Source: Papaver somniferum
Lineage: Eukaryota; Streptophyta; Magnoliopsida; Ranunculales; Papaveraceae
Assembly (NCBI RefSeq): GCF_003573695.1
Contig: NC_039358.1
Coordinates: 10,148,326-10,212,325, forward strand
Direction of reading: 5' to 3'
DNA: 64,000 nucleotides
In this document: positions 46,946 to 59,776 of the stretch, piece by piece
How the letters are laid out: each line of letters begins with the position of its first letter
Position numbering within the stretch: position 1 is the first letter of the stretch
Program-made: the position numbers and the translations under genes
Notes under the pieces: model-generated
Database searches by the model: none
What the model saw: the letters and a program-made list of their open reading frames with translations, nothing else
What the model was told of the DNA's origin: nothing

Positions 46946-47316
46946 CTTTGTCCTACCAAACAGTCTAATGTCTAGAAGTTTCCAGCACGATGCCACACGA
47001 TGAAGCCCATCTAGGTAAAACCCATTTGATACAACTCAGTTTTTTTAGTTCCGCCCACCAAACCACCTTCTAGACTCACAAAAGGTAGCTCACTTGCCGG
47101 TCAGCTGCGGCCAGCGTAAATTATCCACATCCTTTTTCACATTGACCGGCAGATTAAAATTGGTTGATTATTTATTTATTTTAAGACCGTAGACTTTTAG
47201 TTGAATAAAACCAATCCCAGCCATTCTCTATGGGGTACACACATCAATTTGGTCCAATTTCCTAATACCAGAAAGAAATCTCATCTCTGAAATGATTCAT
47301 TATTGCTTTGCTCCAT

Positions 47317-47323
47317 TATAAAT
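47317..47323 (+). promoter_or_regulatory. TATA box of GST copy B
   Basis: TATAAAT in the same context as at copy A, 86 bases before the ATG. Confidence 0.6.
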
Positions 47324-47402
47324 TGTCATCAAACCTTTCACTTTCAGCATAGAAATCAAAACAAGACCTTCATTTTATTTTCACTATCTCACAGTAATAA
47401 TA

Positions 47403-48151
47403 ATGGCTGTTCTCAAGGTCCATGGAAGTCCAATCTCAACTGCAACTCAAAGAGTTCTTGTTACCATCATCGAAAAAGGTCTTGAATATGACCTGCTTTT
47501 CGTTAACTTGGCTGAAGGTGAACACAAGAGAGAACCCTTCATCTCTCTCAACGTAAGCAGATAGATCAAACTTTGATCTTTTTATTTTTCAGTTTTAATT
47601 CATGGATCATCTACAAGTCACAGGAATTTTCACTAATTTTTCTTTTAAAATATTTTTTGTAGCCATTTGGTCAAGTCCCAGCTTTTGAAGATGGAGATTT
47701 GAAGCTCTTCGAATCAAGGGCTATCACACAGTACATCGCACATGATTATGCAAGCAGCGGAACACCATTGATTTCATTCGAGAAGATGCCAGTAATGGTG
47801 AACTGGATGGAAGTCGAGGCACACCATTTTGAGCCAGTAGCATCAGTTTTGGGTTGGGAATTAGTTTACAAGCCAATGTTCGGTATGACTACAGATGCAG
47901 CTGCTGTTGAAGAAAATGAAGCTAAGCTAGCTACTGTCTTGGATGTGTATGAAAAAAGACTTGGCCAGTCCAAATATTTGGGTGGCGATGAGTTTACTTT
48001 AGCCGATCTTCATCATCTTCCTTATCTTAATTGTTTGATGGGTACACCAACTAAGAAGATTTTTGAATCTCGACCATGTGTTTCTGCTTGGTCTCAAGAT
48101 ATCTTGGCTAGACCTTCCTGGGCTAAAGTTCTTGATTTACAGAAACATTAG
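47403..48151 (+). CDS. Phi-class glutathione S-transferase (copy B)
   Basis: Exons 47,403-47,552 and 47,663-48,151 give 212 residues. The organisation is the same as copy A: S12 in [43 protein letters not shown], and the C-domain [16 protein letters not shown]. It also lacks the second intron common in this class, so that loss predates the duplication. Differences from copy A cluster in exon 1 ([20 protein letters not shown]) and in the substrate-side helices ([31 protein letters not shown]), which suggests changed acceptor specificity. No break is seen. The promoter keeps the TATA context, but a 686-bp hAT-type MITE was inserted upstream. Confidence 0.95.
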
Positions 48152-48467
48152 AAAAATTGGGTTAAGCCCCAAATCTGAAAATTCAAAATTAGTGGATTTC
48201 TTGTTTTGAGTTCTAGATCAAGAACAGAAAAATCTTCCATGGAGAAATTTTCTGATTAATAAAATTTTCTGGTTAATGAATGCTTTTGTGAGATTTGGTT
48301 GAAAACTAAGATTTATTGCAAAATCTAAATGTAAGATAAATTCCATTGATTTGAAGAGATTACGAACGCTAAGATCTGAACCAAGACGGATCATTAAATC
48401 TGGAAAATTATCTTACAACCCAAAAAAGTTGCGAACCCTAAACTTCAATACAGAGTTTACAGAACCA
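48152..48467 (+). repeat. GST 3' UTR and sequence shared with the H2A 3' flank
   Basis: The segment 48,190-48,260 matches the 3' UTR of GST copy A. The segment about 48,335-48,455 (ATTCCATTGATTTGAAGAGATTAC, CTTACAACCCAAAAAA, GAACCCTAAACTTCAATAC) recurs at 49,395-49,490 next to the histone gene. Confidence 0.6.
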
Positions 48468-49190
48468 CTAAAATTTGGGTTTCTTGTGTTGTGTTTTTGA
48501 GTTCTGGATCAAGCACAGAAAAATCATCCATGGAGAAATTTTCATTGATATGAAGTTCTGCAATGACTCATCAATCAGTTCACTTAGAACTTCCTTCTCC
48601 ACTATACCTATCATGTGCTCAGCATCATCGACAGAAAATCCGCTTGTCCAACCCAAATCCCATCCCCCATTACCCAGCATTTCTTTCCTCTTGAGATCAA
48701 TTTCCAACATCTTGTGCAGTTTATCTACAGGCACAATACTGTCACCATCATCTTTACTGTAACTTTTCAGAATCTCCATTTCAATGCAAATTTCTTCAAC
48801 CAACCCATCTAGAGATATGCCAGCTCTTGAATTTGCGCAATGGGTCCTTATAAGAGGATGACGTGATTGTGAGTTCCAGTGGCTTTTATGTTCCATAAGC
48901 TCACTCGCACAATCCAAGTAGAGTCTGCTTTTGATCATACCAACATCTTCGAATGACGTTGTTTGTAAAACCATTAGTTGGTTTACATTGAGATCAAAGA
49001 GGTCCTCTGCGTAATTGACAAATGATACACTGCTTAATAAAAACTCCTTCATATCGATTCTAGGCAAAGGGATAGCCTTTTTATGGTCAAAATCCTGCTT
49101 TGCCTCTTCTGAAGATGAGATGTCACTGCTACGTTCATCGATCTGCAAGGTAACTTCACCGGGAACAGTTTGATCTTCGTGTTTGTAATC
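48468..49190 (-). pseudogene. DUF4378 (TRM/LONGIFOLIA-like) gene, last exon fragment
   Basis: The minus-strand frame begins after a CTGCAG acceptor at 49,190. It contains LPRIDMKEFLLSS, LYLDCASELMEHK and the diagnostic end WDLGWTSGFSVDDAEHMIGI followed by EKEVLSELIDES, the C-terminal DUF4378 pattern of plant proteins in the TRM group that regulate microtubule arrays and cell shape. Upstream exons are missing: the H2A gene starts only a few hundred bases away. The last 25 codons (NFISMKISPWMIF ...) are the antisense of a duplicated GST 3' UTR rather than native sequence. It is probably a captured exon, although the frame is open. Confidence 0.65.
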
Positions 49191-49531
49191 TGCAGGTACA
49201 CAACAGAACATGTAAATGTTTTGGTGCATTGATAACATTTGAGCCGTATTCTAAGAATTGCTTCAGATTGATGTACTTGTTGAGTTATGAAGTTGAAAAC
49301 AAGTGCACCCACTCCATAGTTTTCTATTTAGTTAACTTAAAGTAGGATGAATAATCATTATGTTTCCATGACATCTTACAACCCAAAAAAAAGTAAGACT
49401 GATTCCATTGATATGAAGAGATTACAAATCTTAAGAAAATGAATCTTACAACCCAAAAAAAAGTTGAACCCTAAACTTCAATACACAGTACTAATAATAC
49501 CCTAAACTTCAATACATAGATCTACATCTTA
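49191..49531. other. Spacer and H2A 3' flank
   Basis: Contains the second copy of the 48,335-48,455 block and the 13-base word CATTGATATGAAG (49,406-49,418), also at 48,543-48,555. Confidence 0.5.
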
Positions 49532-50600
<1,069 letters not shown>

Positions 50601-51364
50601 ATAGCAGAGTGGGTAAATTTGGCTATTGGAGGGTCTAGGTGGATAGACAAATCCAGTTTTGGGCAGCGGGAAAATACATGTTGGTGGAGAATGAATCGTT
50701 CTCAACAAGGGCGGTCGTCCCAAGTTGAGCTCAGCTTGGATATGTTTATATCCAACGACCATATGCTTATATCATATCTATATAAATGATCCTTCATCCA
50801 CCGACAAAATCACACGGTTTCTATCTATTTTCATAAAAATTTATCAGATTTCTTCAACGAAATTTCTAACATTAATGTATTCTTTGTTTTAAGTCATTTT
50901 AATCAAATTCTCTTTATGGATCCTATTTTGGAAGACAGGGAAGCACAGACAGTTAATTTGATATATCTCCACCAACATCAACATTGTATGCTTCAGTTTG
51001 ATCAAATGGATGAAGATTAAGACGAAGACGAAAGCACGACGAGTACCAAGATACAAATATACAGTAGGGTTGCACATGGTTTCAGCTCGGTTTGGCTCGG
51101 TTATGGTCAGTTATAGTTAACTGATAATCCAGTTAGTTGTATAAAACTGACAGGCAATTTAACTAAAATAAAATCCTGATAATTTTGTCAAAACTGATAG
51201 AAAATTTTAATCAACACAAAACAAAAAGACTAAGTGACAATAACTAAAAAAAAGGATTAAGAATAATATTGTAGTATACGATTCATCGGCAAAACAATAA
51301 AGATTAAGGATAATTTTATGTTTGTAATTTGCACTTGCATTTCCAATTAAATTTGCATTTCCAA
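50601..51364. other. No gene seen
   Basis: AT-rich. A fragment at about 51,066-51,120 (GGTTGCACATGGTTTCAGCTC) looks like a MITE terminus. Confidence 0.35.
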
Positions 51365-52160
51365 AGTTCAATTGCACCTTAACTCTGAAGTAATACTACG
51401 GTGATATGTCTCGCATCTTTAATTAAAACTTACATCTTTTGTATAATAGGTGAAACCTGTTGCTAAATGATTCACTCCTCTTTATATGATGATCCGTAAA
51501 CCATATGTATGTAGTATTAAACTGCTAAATAATTCTCCCCATTTTTTCAATAAAATTAACAAAGGTACGAAAATCCTGGGATCATAATGAATACAACCAA
51601 AATATTATATCAAGCTTTTAAGGAAAATGTAGATATTACATAAAAACATAGTTAAAACGCAACTCCTCGTATCAACTTTTTCCAATGATCTCACATAGTA
51701 AATAAGTTACTTAGCGCTCATCTAGGAGATTAAAAACATACAAGCATCCCCTTTTAAATTCCACAACCACACTCCCCCCACAAAGATATTGCAATTAAGC
51801 ACAAGTTCATTTAAGAACTCTCCCCCATTTGATGTCATTCCTTATAGAACAACATGAGTGACCTTACTTTAAAAAAAGATGGATTTTGTTGGACATTATA
51901 AAATCACATGGGTTTGTATCCAGAAATAGAGTTAAACTAATCTTTATACCAATTACTAACAAAAAGAAAATATTACGGAGTGTGTGTCAAGCAGTAAAAA
52001 CACAAAAGTGTGATCAAGTAGATCAATACTGCGAGAAAATTCTCAAAGAGTTTTTTTTTATTTTATGTTTACAAAAACATAATGAATTTAGCTTTTGAGC
52101 ATATATGAAATGTCAGCTCGATTCACGAAAATCGTCATGGCACATAAATTTCATAAGACT

Positions 52161-52942
52161 TTTGCATCTCTGGTTGATATCTTCTTCAAATTCCTTAAAG
52201 ATTTGACTCCTTCACATAGGTAGACGTTGACAGCTTCTACTGCATCCTCGTTGGTGATACCTCTTGTTACAGGGTCCATGGAACCGAAGTTTCTAAGAAG
52301 ACAAGAGTAGTTAACCCTAAATAAAGAAATTTATTTTCTTTATTATGGTTCGTGAACCAGTGGAAATATCATAGATAATGTAGTCCATGAGCCCAAAAGA
52401 TAATACACATCCTTAGACTAAAATTTGTAAAAATATAAATTGTGGTTACACGTTCTTATAGGTTTCAACATAGTCTACCACTGAATATTGGAACGTCATC
52501 TTAGCTCAAATAAACAAGGTTATAACACAAGAGATGGTTCGACAAGTCTTAAGGGTCAAAATTGGTTATGGAAAACTGTTATGAATTCCGGATCTCTGAG
52601 CTAGATCAACAAAATCACTCATACCAATAATCTACGAGAGAATTAAGAGATGAGTCACAGAAGATAGATAAAATACAAGTAGTAGTCAAATTGTACTTGA
52701 GAAGCCTTGTCATCACAGAATTGTGATGAGTTTTTATACACACTCATTTTCTCAAGTTAAAATGTTGAGGTTGTACTCATAACCACATTTAAGTAGTTAT
52801 GGGTGAGTAGAGCACTCACTGCTTGCGTCACCGGGTGACTTTTCAAGGCCTTTAATGTATTCAAGAATTTTACCTGTTCTGGTTCTTTTGCTCCATTTTC
52901 TTCTTGGTTTTGCATTTTTCTGGTTGTCCTTCAAAAGTATAC
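52161..52942. other. No gene seen, retrotransposon internal sequence
   Basis: No recognisable frame. It is probably degenerate element sequence downstream of the gag knuckles. Confidence 0.35.
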
Positions 52943-54350
52943 TCATTTTATGCATGTCATTCTGAAGTTTAACAATTCGTGAGTTATTCTGCTTGAAATT
53001 TTGGCATTTTTATTGAACATGTCCCTTGCATCCACAAAAGGAACAGTGCATTGAAATCTTAACTTTAGAAGGTTCGGATACCTGTATGTCACAACCAATT
53101 GTTTCTCTTTGATTGTACCTGATGGAATAAAATAGTTGTTGGTAATAGAGGTCTTGTTGGAGAACCCAATACCATTAGTGTTACCAAAGGACTTTTGCCC
53201 AAACAACATGGCTGAGATCTTGTCAGAACTACCTGACAGCCTTTGAAGGTCACACTTAAGGGTATCAATCTCTTTTCTTTTTGGCAGACAGAGTTTCCGT
53301 GAAATTCTCATTAAGTTTCTCTAACCCAAGATTTTTCATCTTAGATGATTCAAGTTTTTCCATAGTCTTCTTCAAACTTAGGTTTTCTCGATGAACTTAT
53401 TCACTCTTATTCAAGAATTCTAACAACTCCTTTTCCGATCCAGAATCAGAATCAACATGTATTTATGTACAACGGGCAGAATTTTCTGTTAGGTAATCAG
53501 AACCAAGCTCATATATCATGGGACACAATTAGAGCATTAGTTTCTTGAGGAGATTTATATTAAATAACTGAATCATCTTGAAACTTTGTTCACAAACGTC
53601 GCTTTCCAATTTCTCTGTACCTTCTCAGGATTTTTCAACATGTTGTGTGCTCAGAGATAGATTTTCTTCATCATGATCAACACAACACTCATCAGCCCAA
53701 GACAAGTTTTCCTTTGGAGAAATCATACTTGTATTGCTTGTGGATCTAAGTGCAGGAGAGCGATCTTTAGCCACACTATGCTCGTGATCAAGGATCTTTA
53801 ACTTTCCAACGAGGTTGTTTCTGGAAAGTGTTTCAAGGTTGTTTCCTTCCATGATGACATGTTTCTTATACTCGTTTCTTGTTGATAGGGATTAGAGAAT
53901 TTTCATCAAAATTTCTTTTTGGGTAATGGTCTTCCCTAATGCAAAACATGCATTGGATTCCAGACACATTATGATTAAACTTATCAAACGAATCCTCATC
54001 AGACACACGAAGATTTTCCCAGTCAGAATTTAGGTTTTGAAGCCTAGCTTCATTTTCTGAGGCATCTCCTTCAAATACGGTTTCTAAGATATTCCAAACA
54101 CTTTTAGATGTAGTACAAGAAGTTACACAGTGCTAGAGATTTGGACTTATAGCGTGGATAATAGCGTTTAATCCGACAGAATTATGCTTTGCAGCACTAA
54201 TCTCGGTTTCACTATATTCTTCAATTGGATTTGCAATAATGGTTTAGTCTCTAAAAACTCTTGGGCGTGACGTATTCCGTTACTACAAGTTTTCATGTCC
54301 AAAGTCACGGGCTTGTAAAAAGGAATGCATATCAATTTTGCATCATAAGT
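52943..54350 (-). pseudogene. Decayed SIRE-like gag
   Basis: Reading the minus strand leftward from 54,350, traces of the gag start are followed by GNNLETLSRNNLVGKLKILDHE (53,852-53,780), then FGQKSFGNTNGIGFSNKTSI and FIPSGTIKEKQ (53,311-53,100), a SIRE-type spacer motif. Then, in another frame, comes a broken zinc knuckle (CSFCGCKGHVQ-stop-KC, near 53,050). Frameshifts and stops are frequent. Confidence 0.65.
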
Positions 54351-54360
54351 AATTTGTGCA

Positions 54361-55378
54361 GCATAGCTCGGTTGAATTCACCAAGCATTGGTATGTCAAG
54401 TTTGGTTATCATATTTAGTATCAAAACATATCTAGAGTCACTTGATTAAATGTTAGAGACAACTTAGTTTAGGTTAGACTAGAAGTCTAGGAATGTTGAG
54501 ACATACAAGTATTACTCCGAAGACATGAAAAATGTGAAGAAGTAACGACAACAACGACGACATCATCCTTACACTTGAGGTTAGTAATATTGACTTTAAC
54601 TTGTTTCAATTACTAAAGTATCTTTCAAGTCGTGCATGTTGAAAACATAACATTCAGATCTCTATATAAATAATACTCTAGTAGTTAGACATGATCATAA
54701 TAGTATGGTCATAGTATTAAGGAAATGGATTACCAAGTATAACATTTTTTGAACTTCGTAGAAATGACATCAACATAATCTTATATATAGTTTTACAATT
54801 ATATATGTGTATGGTTTGATGGTGAATATTTCATCATAGGAAAAAATGCTTTACATTTGTTTGAAGGAAGTAAGTTCATGAATCGAAAGGGAAATCAATA
54901 GGAATATTGGTCCGGCTATTCATTGCATATTCTTTGGATGACCAATATGTGTGAGTTGCTAGAACATATCTTAACTTCGGTTATGTATCTTGGTATAACT
55001 GATCACATTATCCAGACTTGATATTTGATATGACAGGTTATTGTAATTGGTGTAACCGATTCTAAGTAATTACCATGAGGTGGTATGATCGATCCTTGTA
55101 CTGATCGCAAGTGTTTGTGTGACCGATCCTTGTAATTGGTGTAACCGATCCTAGTGTCTAGTGTGACCGATCACAAGAAGATACCATAATCAGGTAGAAC
55201 CGATCTGAACCATGTATGTGACTTGGTAGGATCGATCACAACTAACCATTGTGATTTGATATGAATGATCACATAGTAGTCTTGGAATTTTGGTAGAACC
55301 AGTTCTAAACTTGATTGGAAGTATGGTAGAACCAATTCCAAGATACAAATTCGATTTTCCATGATTTACATATTTTCT
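54361..55378. repeat. Inserted segment with ACCGATC-type repeats
   Basis: This 1-kb segment interrupts gag homology. At about 54,990-55,345 it contains a dozen words such as GTGTAACCGATC and GGTAGAACCGATC at 25-35 base spacing. It looks like the variable repeat part of another LTR. Its outer limits are not clear. Confidence 0.5.
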
Positions 55379-56227
55379 TCATGAACGACCTAGGTTTTCT
55401 CTTGAAAACCGTTTACTTCTCTTCAATAGAAGATCCCTAAGCTGTCTTGTGATCAATGAGACTGATTTGTCAAGATCTTCATCCGAAAAATCACCCTCAG
55501 ACTGATCATTCTCAGAGACATAAACACTTTTACTTTTATCAAGTAACTTAATGTTCTTATGTGCTTTAAAGGCAACATCCTTTCCGATTTTGGATGTATG
55601 CTCATGATCAAAGATCTTTAGCTTTCCAGCCAATGTATTTGTGGAAATACTATCAAGGTTATTTCCCTTAATGATGACATGCTTCTTAGACTCGTATCTA
55701 GATGGCAGCGATCTGAGAATTTTCATCACAATGTCCTTTTAAGGAATAGTCTTACCCAATACAAAATATGCATTAACAATTTCAGACACTCTGTGATTAA
55801 ACTCATCAAATGTATCTTCATCTGCCATACGAAGGTTCTCCCAATCATAATTAAGGTTTTGAAGCCTAGCTTCCTTTTCACTGGAGTTTCCTTCAAATAC
55901 AGTTTCTAAGATATCCCGAGCATCTTTAGACCTAGTGCAATTTGACACATGGTGCTGAAGATTTGGGGTAATGGCATGTATGATGGCATTCAAACCGTCG
56001 TAATTTTGCTTTACAACAAGTATCTCGGCATGATTATATTCACCAATATTCTTGGGAACGTTTACATCTCCAACTGCCACAACAGGAGCATCATAGCCAT
56101 TAACAACATATACCCATGATTGAAAATCACGTGCTTGAAGAAAAGCTCGCATAGCAATTTTCCACCACAAGTAATTAGAGCCATCGAAGACTGGTGGTAC
56201 GTTAATAGAGATAGCACCTCTGTCCAT
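55379..56227 (-). pseudogene. SIRE-like gag with one stop
   Basis: The ATG at 56,227 begins MDRGAISINVPPVFDGSNY, WWKIAMRAFLQARDFQSW, then RMADEDTFDEFNHRVSEI. A TAA at 55,738-55,740 sits where the sister copy has a glutamine (IPQKDIVMKI), a CAA-to-TAA change. The same frame then resumes with KILRSLPSRYESKKHVI and ends near 55,379 at the edge of the inserted segment. No knuckle remains. Confidence 0.8.
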
Positions 56228-56279
56228 AGAGTCAGATCGCTACAAACACAGACTTGTAAGGTCTTGAACGTGTTTGCCT

Positions 56280-56291
56280 GCTCTGATACCA
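56280..56291 (-). other. Primer binding site (initiator tRNA-Met type)
   Basis: The minus strand reads TGGTATCAGAGC next to the LTR that starts at 56,294. Confidence 0.8.
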
Positions 56292-56293
56292 AT

Positions 56294-58065
56294 TGAAAAA
56301 GCGGGGGTCTAACACCACCACCCAATATTTCGCTTAGCAATCTGTATGGACAAACTCGAATATACTTTTAAGAGAATCAACAAGACTCAATCAATTAAAA
56401 GTACATCAACGAGTTTATATCTCTCTCTCTTGATTTGATTTCCTCAAACAGAAACTGCGAGTACTAATCAAATACAAGGAATAACTTAGATGGTACCAAA
56501 GACCAATATCCAAGGATCCATCAATGACAATCAACAACCAAAGGTTGGATTACTCTAATTGATGATCTAACGCACAACCTGTATTATTTCAATTATAAAG
56601 ATAAAACAATATAATGCGGAAACTGAAATAACACAGACACCATAAATTTTGTTAACGAGGAAACCACAAATGCAGAAAAAACCCGAGACCTAGTCCCGAT
56701 TGAACACACGGTGTATTAAGCCGCTACAGACACTAGTGTGGGGATTAGTGTGGGGATTAGTTTTGCACAATACTAGATGTCTCCTTTACATAGTATTTCA
56801 AATCAGGGTTTCGCCTTGGTCACAAAGCAAACAATATCCACCGTTAGATGAAAACCTGATTTAGATTCAAGCTAATATTTCAACCGTTAGATCGAAAAGT
56901 TAGCTCGTTATAAACAAATGAAATGCACGCTTCTAGGTTTGTTAACCGTACCCAAACATGTACATTTGTTGGTTCAACAATAGTTAACCAAAAGGTTAGC
57001 CATATGAGCATTTCATACCAACCATATTCTTCTTCACCATAACTAGTTCAAATGACTCAAATGAACTAGTTATAGAGTTGTTCAATTTCAAGGAAATCTT
57101 ATGTATTACACAAGACACAATTGAAGCAAAGATGATTTGATTCACTCGAATCGGTTCATGAAATTTATAGCCACGGTTTGCAAATTGCATTCCTTAGTCT
57201 TTATAAGTTTAAGTTCAGAAATCATCTTTAGATATATAACCTTCTTAAGTTCGCACACTAGGTTCGCGGACTTAAGCAACCGGGCAAAGTTTACAAACTC
57301 TAGCAGAAAATCTCGGCAAAGACTTTCCGCCGGTTCGCGGAATGGTACTCACGCAAAAAGTTTGTCAACTCCAGTATAATTTCTCGGGATGAGAAGTTCG
57401 GCAGTTGGCGAACTTGGAAACAAGTCATTCTTCCGGTTTCTCTTGATCAACAAAGTTCGAAAACTTTGGTTCAAGGGATAAGACTTATGCACATATGTGT
57501 TTCCACAACAATACTTATGTCCATCATTGGTTATGTAATCTGAACTCTCATTCCAACCATTGAAACATTCTTAGAGGACGTTATATAGTTGTTACACCAT
57601 TTCTCGTCAAAGTAATTTTCAAAGTGATTGAAACATATCATGACTTTCGTCACTAGGTAAAGATAAACACGGTCGAAGCGAAACGCTTACCAACACTTAT
57701 TTCGAGATATAAATAGGCGGGGTATACTCGGCTCGAAATACCAAATATGTATAATCTAAGTCTATATATAGCATACGACTTTTTGTCTCAAGAAGTAGGA
57801 GATAGAGTAGATAGAATTTTGAGTGACAGATAAGTTCAAGTATTCACATACCTTTTCGTCGAGAAGTTCCACCGGTTCCTTGAGTAGTTCTTCTTCTTGT
57901 ATGATGAATCGCCATGAAGTCCTTGAGCTCAATTACACTTTCTATCCTAGTCCAATACTTAGCTATAGTAGACTAGAAATCAAGACTTATAGTTTTGATC
58001 ACTAACATTGACAAACATGCTTGAGATAGCAACGCATGCGAGTTCGACCGAGCAATGCTCTAACA
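56294..58065 (-). repeat. LTR of a second SIRE-like subfamily, shared by two elements
   Basis: Starts TGAAAAAGCGGGGG and ends GCAATGCTCTAACA. The left neighbour is a PBS, and the right neighbour is a purine tract on the minus strand (AAAGGAGGAGA). It therefore served as 5' LTR for the element on its left and as 3' LTR for the one on its right. Its middle (57,250-57,420) has GGTTCGCGGA words instead of the GTACC palindromes of the other LTRs. Confidence 0.7.
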
Positions 58066-58357
58066 ATCTCCTCCTTTGTCAATTTTAGTGACAAAACTAT
58101 CAATACATATGGAATACAAAAAAGATAAATAAACTTTAGTAGCTCCTATTCCACATGTCTAATCTTCAATATTCCTCGAAATATTCGTCACTTCCAGGTA
58201 CTCCAATGATCCCAAAGGTTGTAAGTTTAGCATCACCGTTGTTGAAGATCCGTAACTATAACAATGAGAAAGCATCGGCCTCGATCATTGTTATACAGTG
58301 TCATAGTATTATTACACAGTGTCAAAGTCCAATTGTATCACAACTTCAACAATAACC
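58066..58357 (-). mobile_element. 3' internal end of the right-hand SIRE-like element
   Basis: Matches 27,073-27,365 (for example TTGTCAATTTTA.TGACAAAACTAT, ATACAG...CATAGTATTATTA). It is cut by the mitochondrial insertion. Confidence 0.65.
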
Positions 58358-58605
58358 ATGAGAGATGTTGAAGGGGGTTGGTTGCTCCGATATATGCATG
58401 CGAACGGGGCTTCCATGTTCTTCATCGTCGTATATCTGCACATGTTCCGTGGCTTATATTATGCGAGTTATAGCAATCCTAGGGAATTTGTTCGGTGTAT
58501 CGGAGTTGTTATCTTCTTGCTCATGATATTGACTGCCTTCATAGGCTATGTACTGCCTTGGGGACAGATGAGCTTCTGGGGAGCTACTGTCATTACAAGC
58601 TTGGC
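58358..58605 (+). pseudogene. cob: Nuclear copy of mitochondrial cob (cytochrome b) fragment
   Basis: The frame reads [54 protein letters not shown] and [14 protein letters not shown]. This is the stretch of plant apocytochrome b around the first haem ligands and the Qo-site helices. It is about 83 residues without a stop, but lacks both gene ends. It lies inside retrotransposon sequence, so it is a NUMT. The following 150 bases (to about 58,780) may be further mitochondrial DNA, since the retrotransposon homology resumes only at about 58,790. Confidence 0.9.
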
Positions 58606-58789
58606 CTTTCATTTGTTCCTGCTTCGGCTAGAGAAGACTCACGTTCGTCAGTAAAATCCAATTCTTTAACTGCTTTGGAAGAGAGACTTGCCTTCTCGTT
58701 CCTTGCCTAAAGTAGCAGATGGAGCTAATGCAGCCCATGCAGTAATACCACCAACATCTCCAATTTTTCTTCCTTAGTCAATGCTCCAT

Positions 58790-59700
58790 CTCACATGGAA
58801 ACCACTCCCTCTTACACAATGATCTGAAAACCATATGTATTTGTAATGTGAACTACATATTAATTCTCTCCCTTTTTGTAAACATCTCGGCCATCAAGAG
58901 AAGTGTTGCAACACCTGCTGGATCTTTGACTTAAGGTCCACCGGCATGTGCAACTTGGCACCATGCCAATCAGACAACAATGAAAGCAGCAACGGAAAAA
59001 TAGAGTAAGACCGACAATGAAAGCAGCAACCGAAAAAAAAGAGAGTAGGGTTTCCTAGAACTGAATAAGAATAAACAAGTACTTCGGTTTTCTTTTTGTT
59101 TTGGTTTAGTACTACAGAATTCAATCAGCTCGCAGTGAAATGGAGAACCTCAACTCGATTGGACATACTCTGAAAAGTGGAAAGAGATCAAGCATTCATG
59201 GATCGCCTTCGGTTATAGTTGAAGACAACAGCAAGAATCTTCTTAATGCCCCTGCTGTAGTTGTTCATACCTTACTACTCTGCATCATTTTCCTCAATTA
59301 TTGCTGACAATAATAGTAATTAGAAGATGCAAGATTAATGTCCTTTGTTGGTGGACTAAAAACAAAAAAATTAATGAAGACAAATATTGCAGTTGCAGCA
59401 GCTCACTTGTTGTATTATTCACGCTTCTATTCTAAGATGTACAAAGTATTTTAATTAACTGACGAAACCTCTTTACTAACCACGATTAACAAATCAAGAT
59501 TTTGGTTCCAAGTTTATTACTAAATGACTCCTTCCCACTGTCGACTTCAAAACAGGGTAAAAGTTGTCAGCCAGCGCTTTTTAGTTGTAAAAATTTTGTT
59601 TACTATGTAAAGCAGGGAGAGATGAGATTGTGTTTTGTATTTCGCATTAAATAATATTGACTCGTTTTTCGTCTTAGCTAAGCTAAGCTGCATAAAGCGC
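58790..59700. other. Retrotransposon remnant, then no gene seen
   Basis: 58,790-58,880 matches 27,440-27,530 of the copia element. At 58,973-59,040 a 30-base unit (GACAATGAAAGCAGCAAC) is duplicated. Nothing else was recognised. Confidence 0.4.
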
Positions 59701-59744
59701 CAAATGAAAGGAGTGGTATTTTAAGTGCTGAAAATTTTACAAGC

Positions 59745-59751
59745 TATAAAA
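59745..59751 (+). promoter_or_regulatory. TATA box of the U2 copy
   Basis: TATAAAA, 32 bases before the RNA start. The upstream sequence element (RTCCCACATCG) expected about 34 bases further up was not found. Confidence 0.5.
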
Positions 59752-59776
59752 TGTGAATTGTGAGACTTGGAGAAGC

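Larger units (their letters stand above)
51365..56293 (-). mobile_element. SIRE-like gag-only element(s), internal region, rearranged
   Basis: The left part (51,365-52,160) matches the 3' internal part of the 24.7-kb element. Two gag N-terminal homologies follow (about 53,600-54,360 and 55,379-56,227), separated by an unrelated segment (about 54,361-55,378), so at least two copies or a nested insertion are present. The PBS (complement at 56,280-56,291) joins the LTR at 56,294. No pol domain is seen. Confidence 0.7.
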
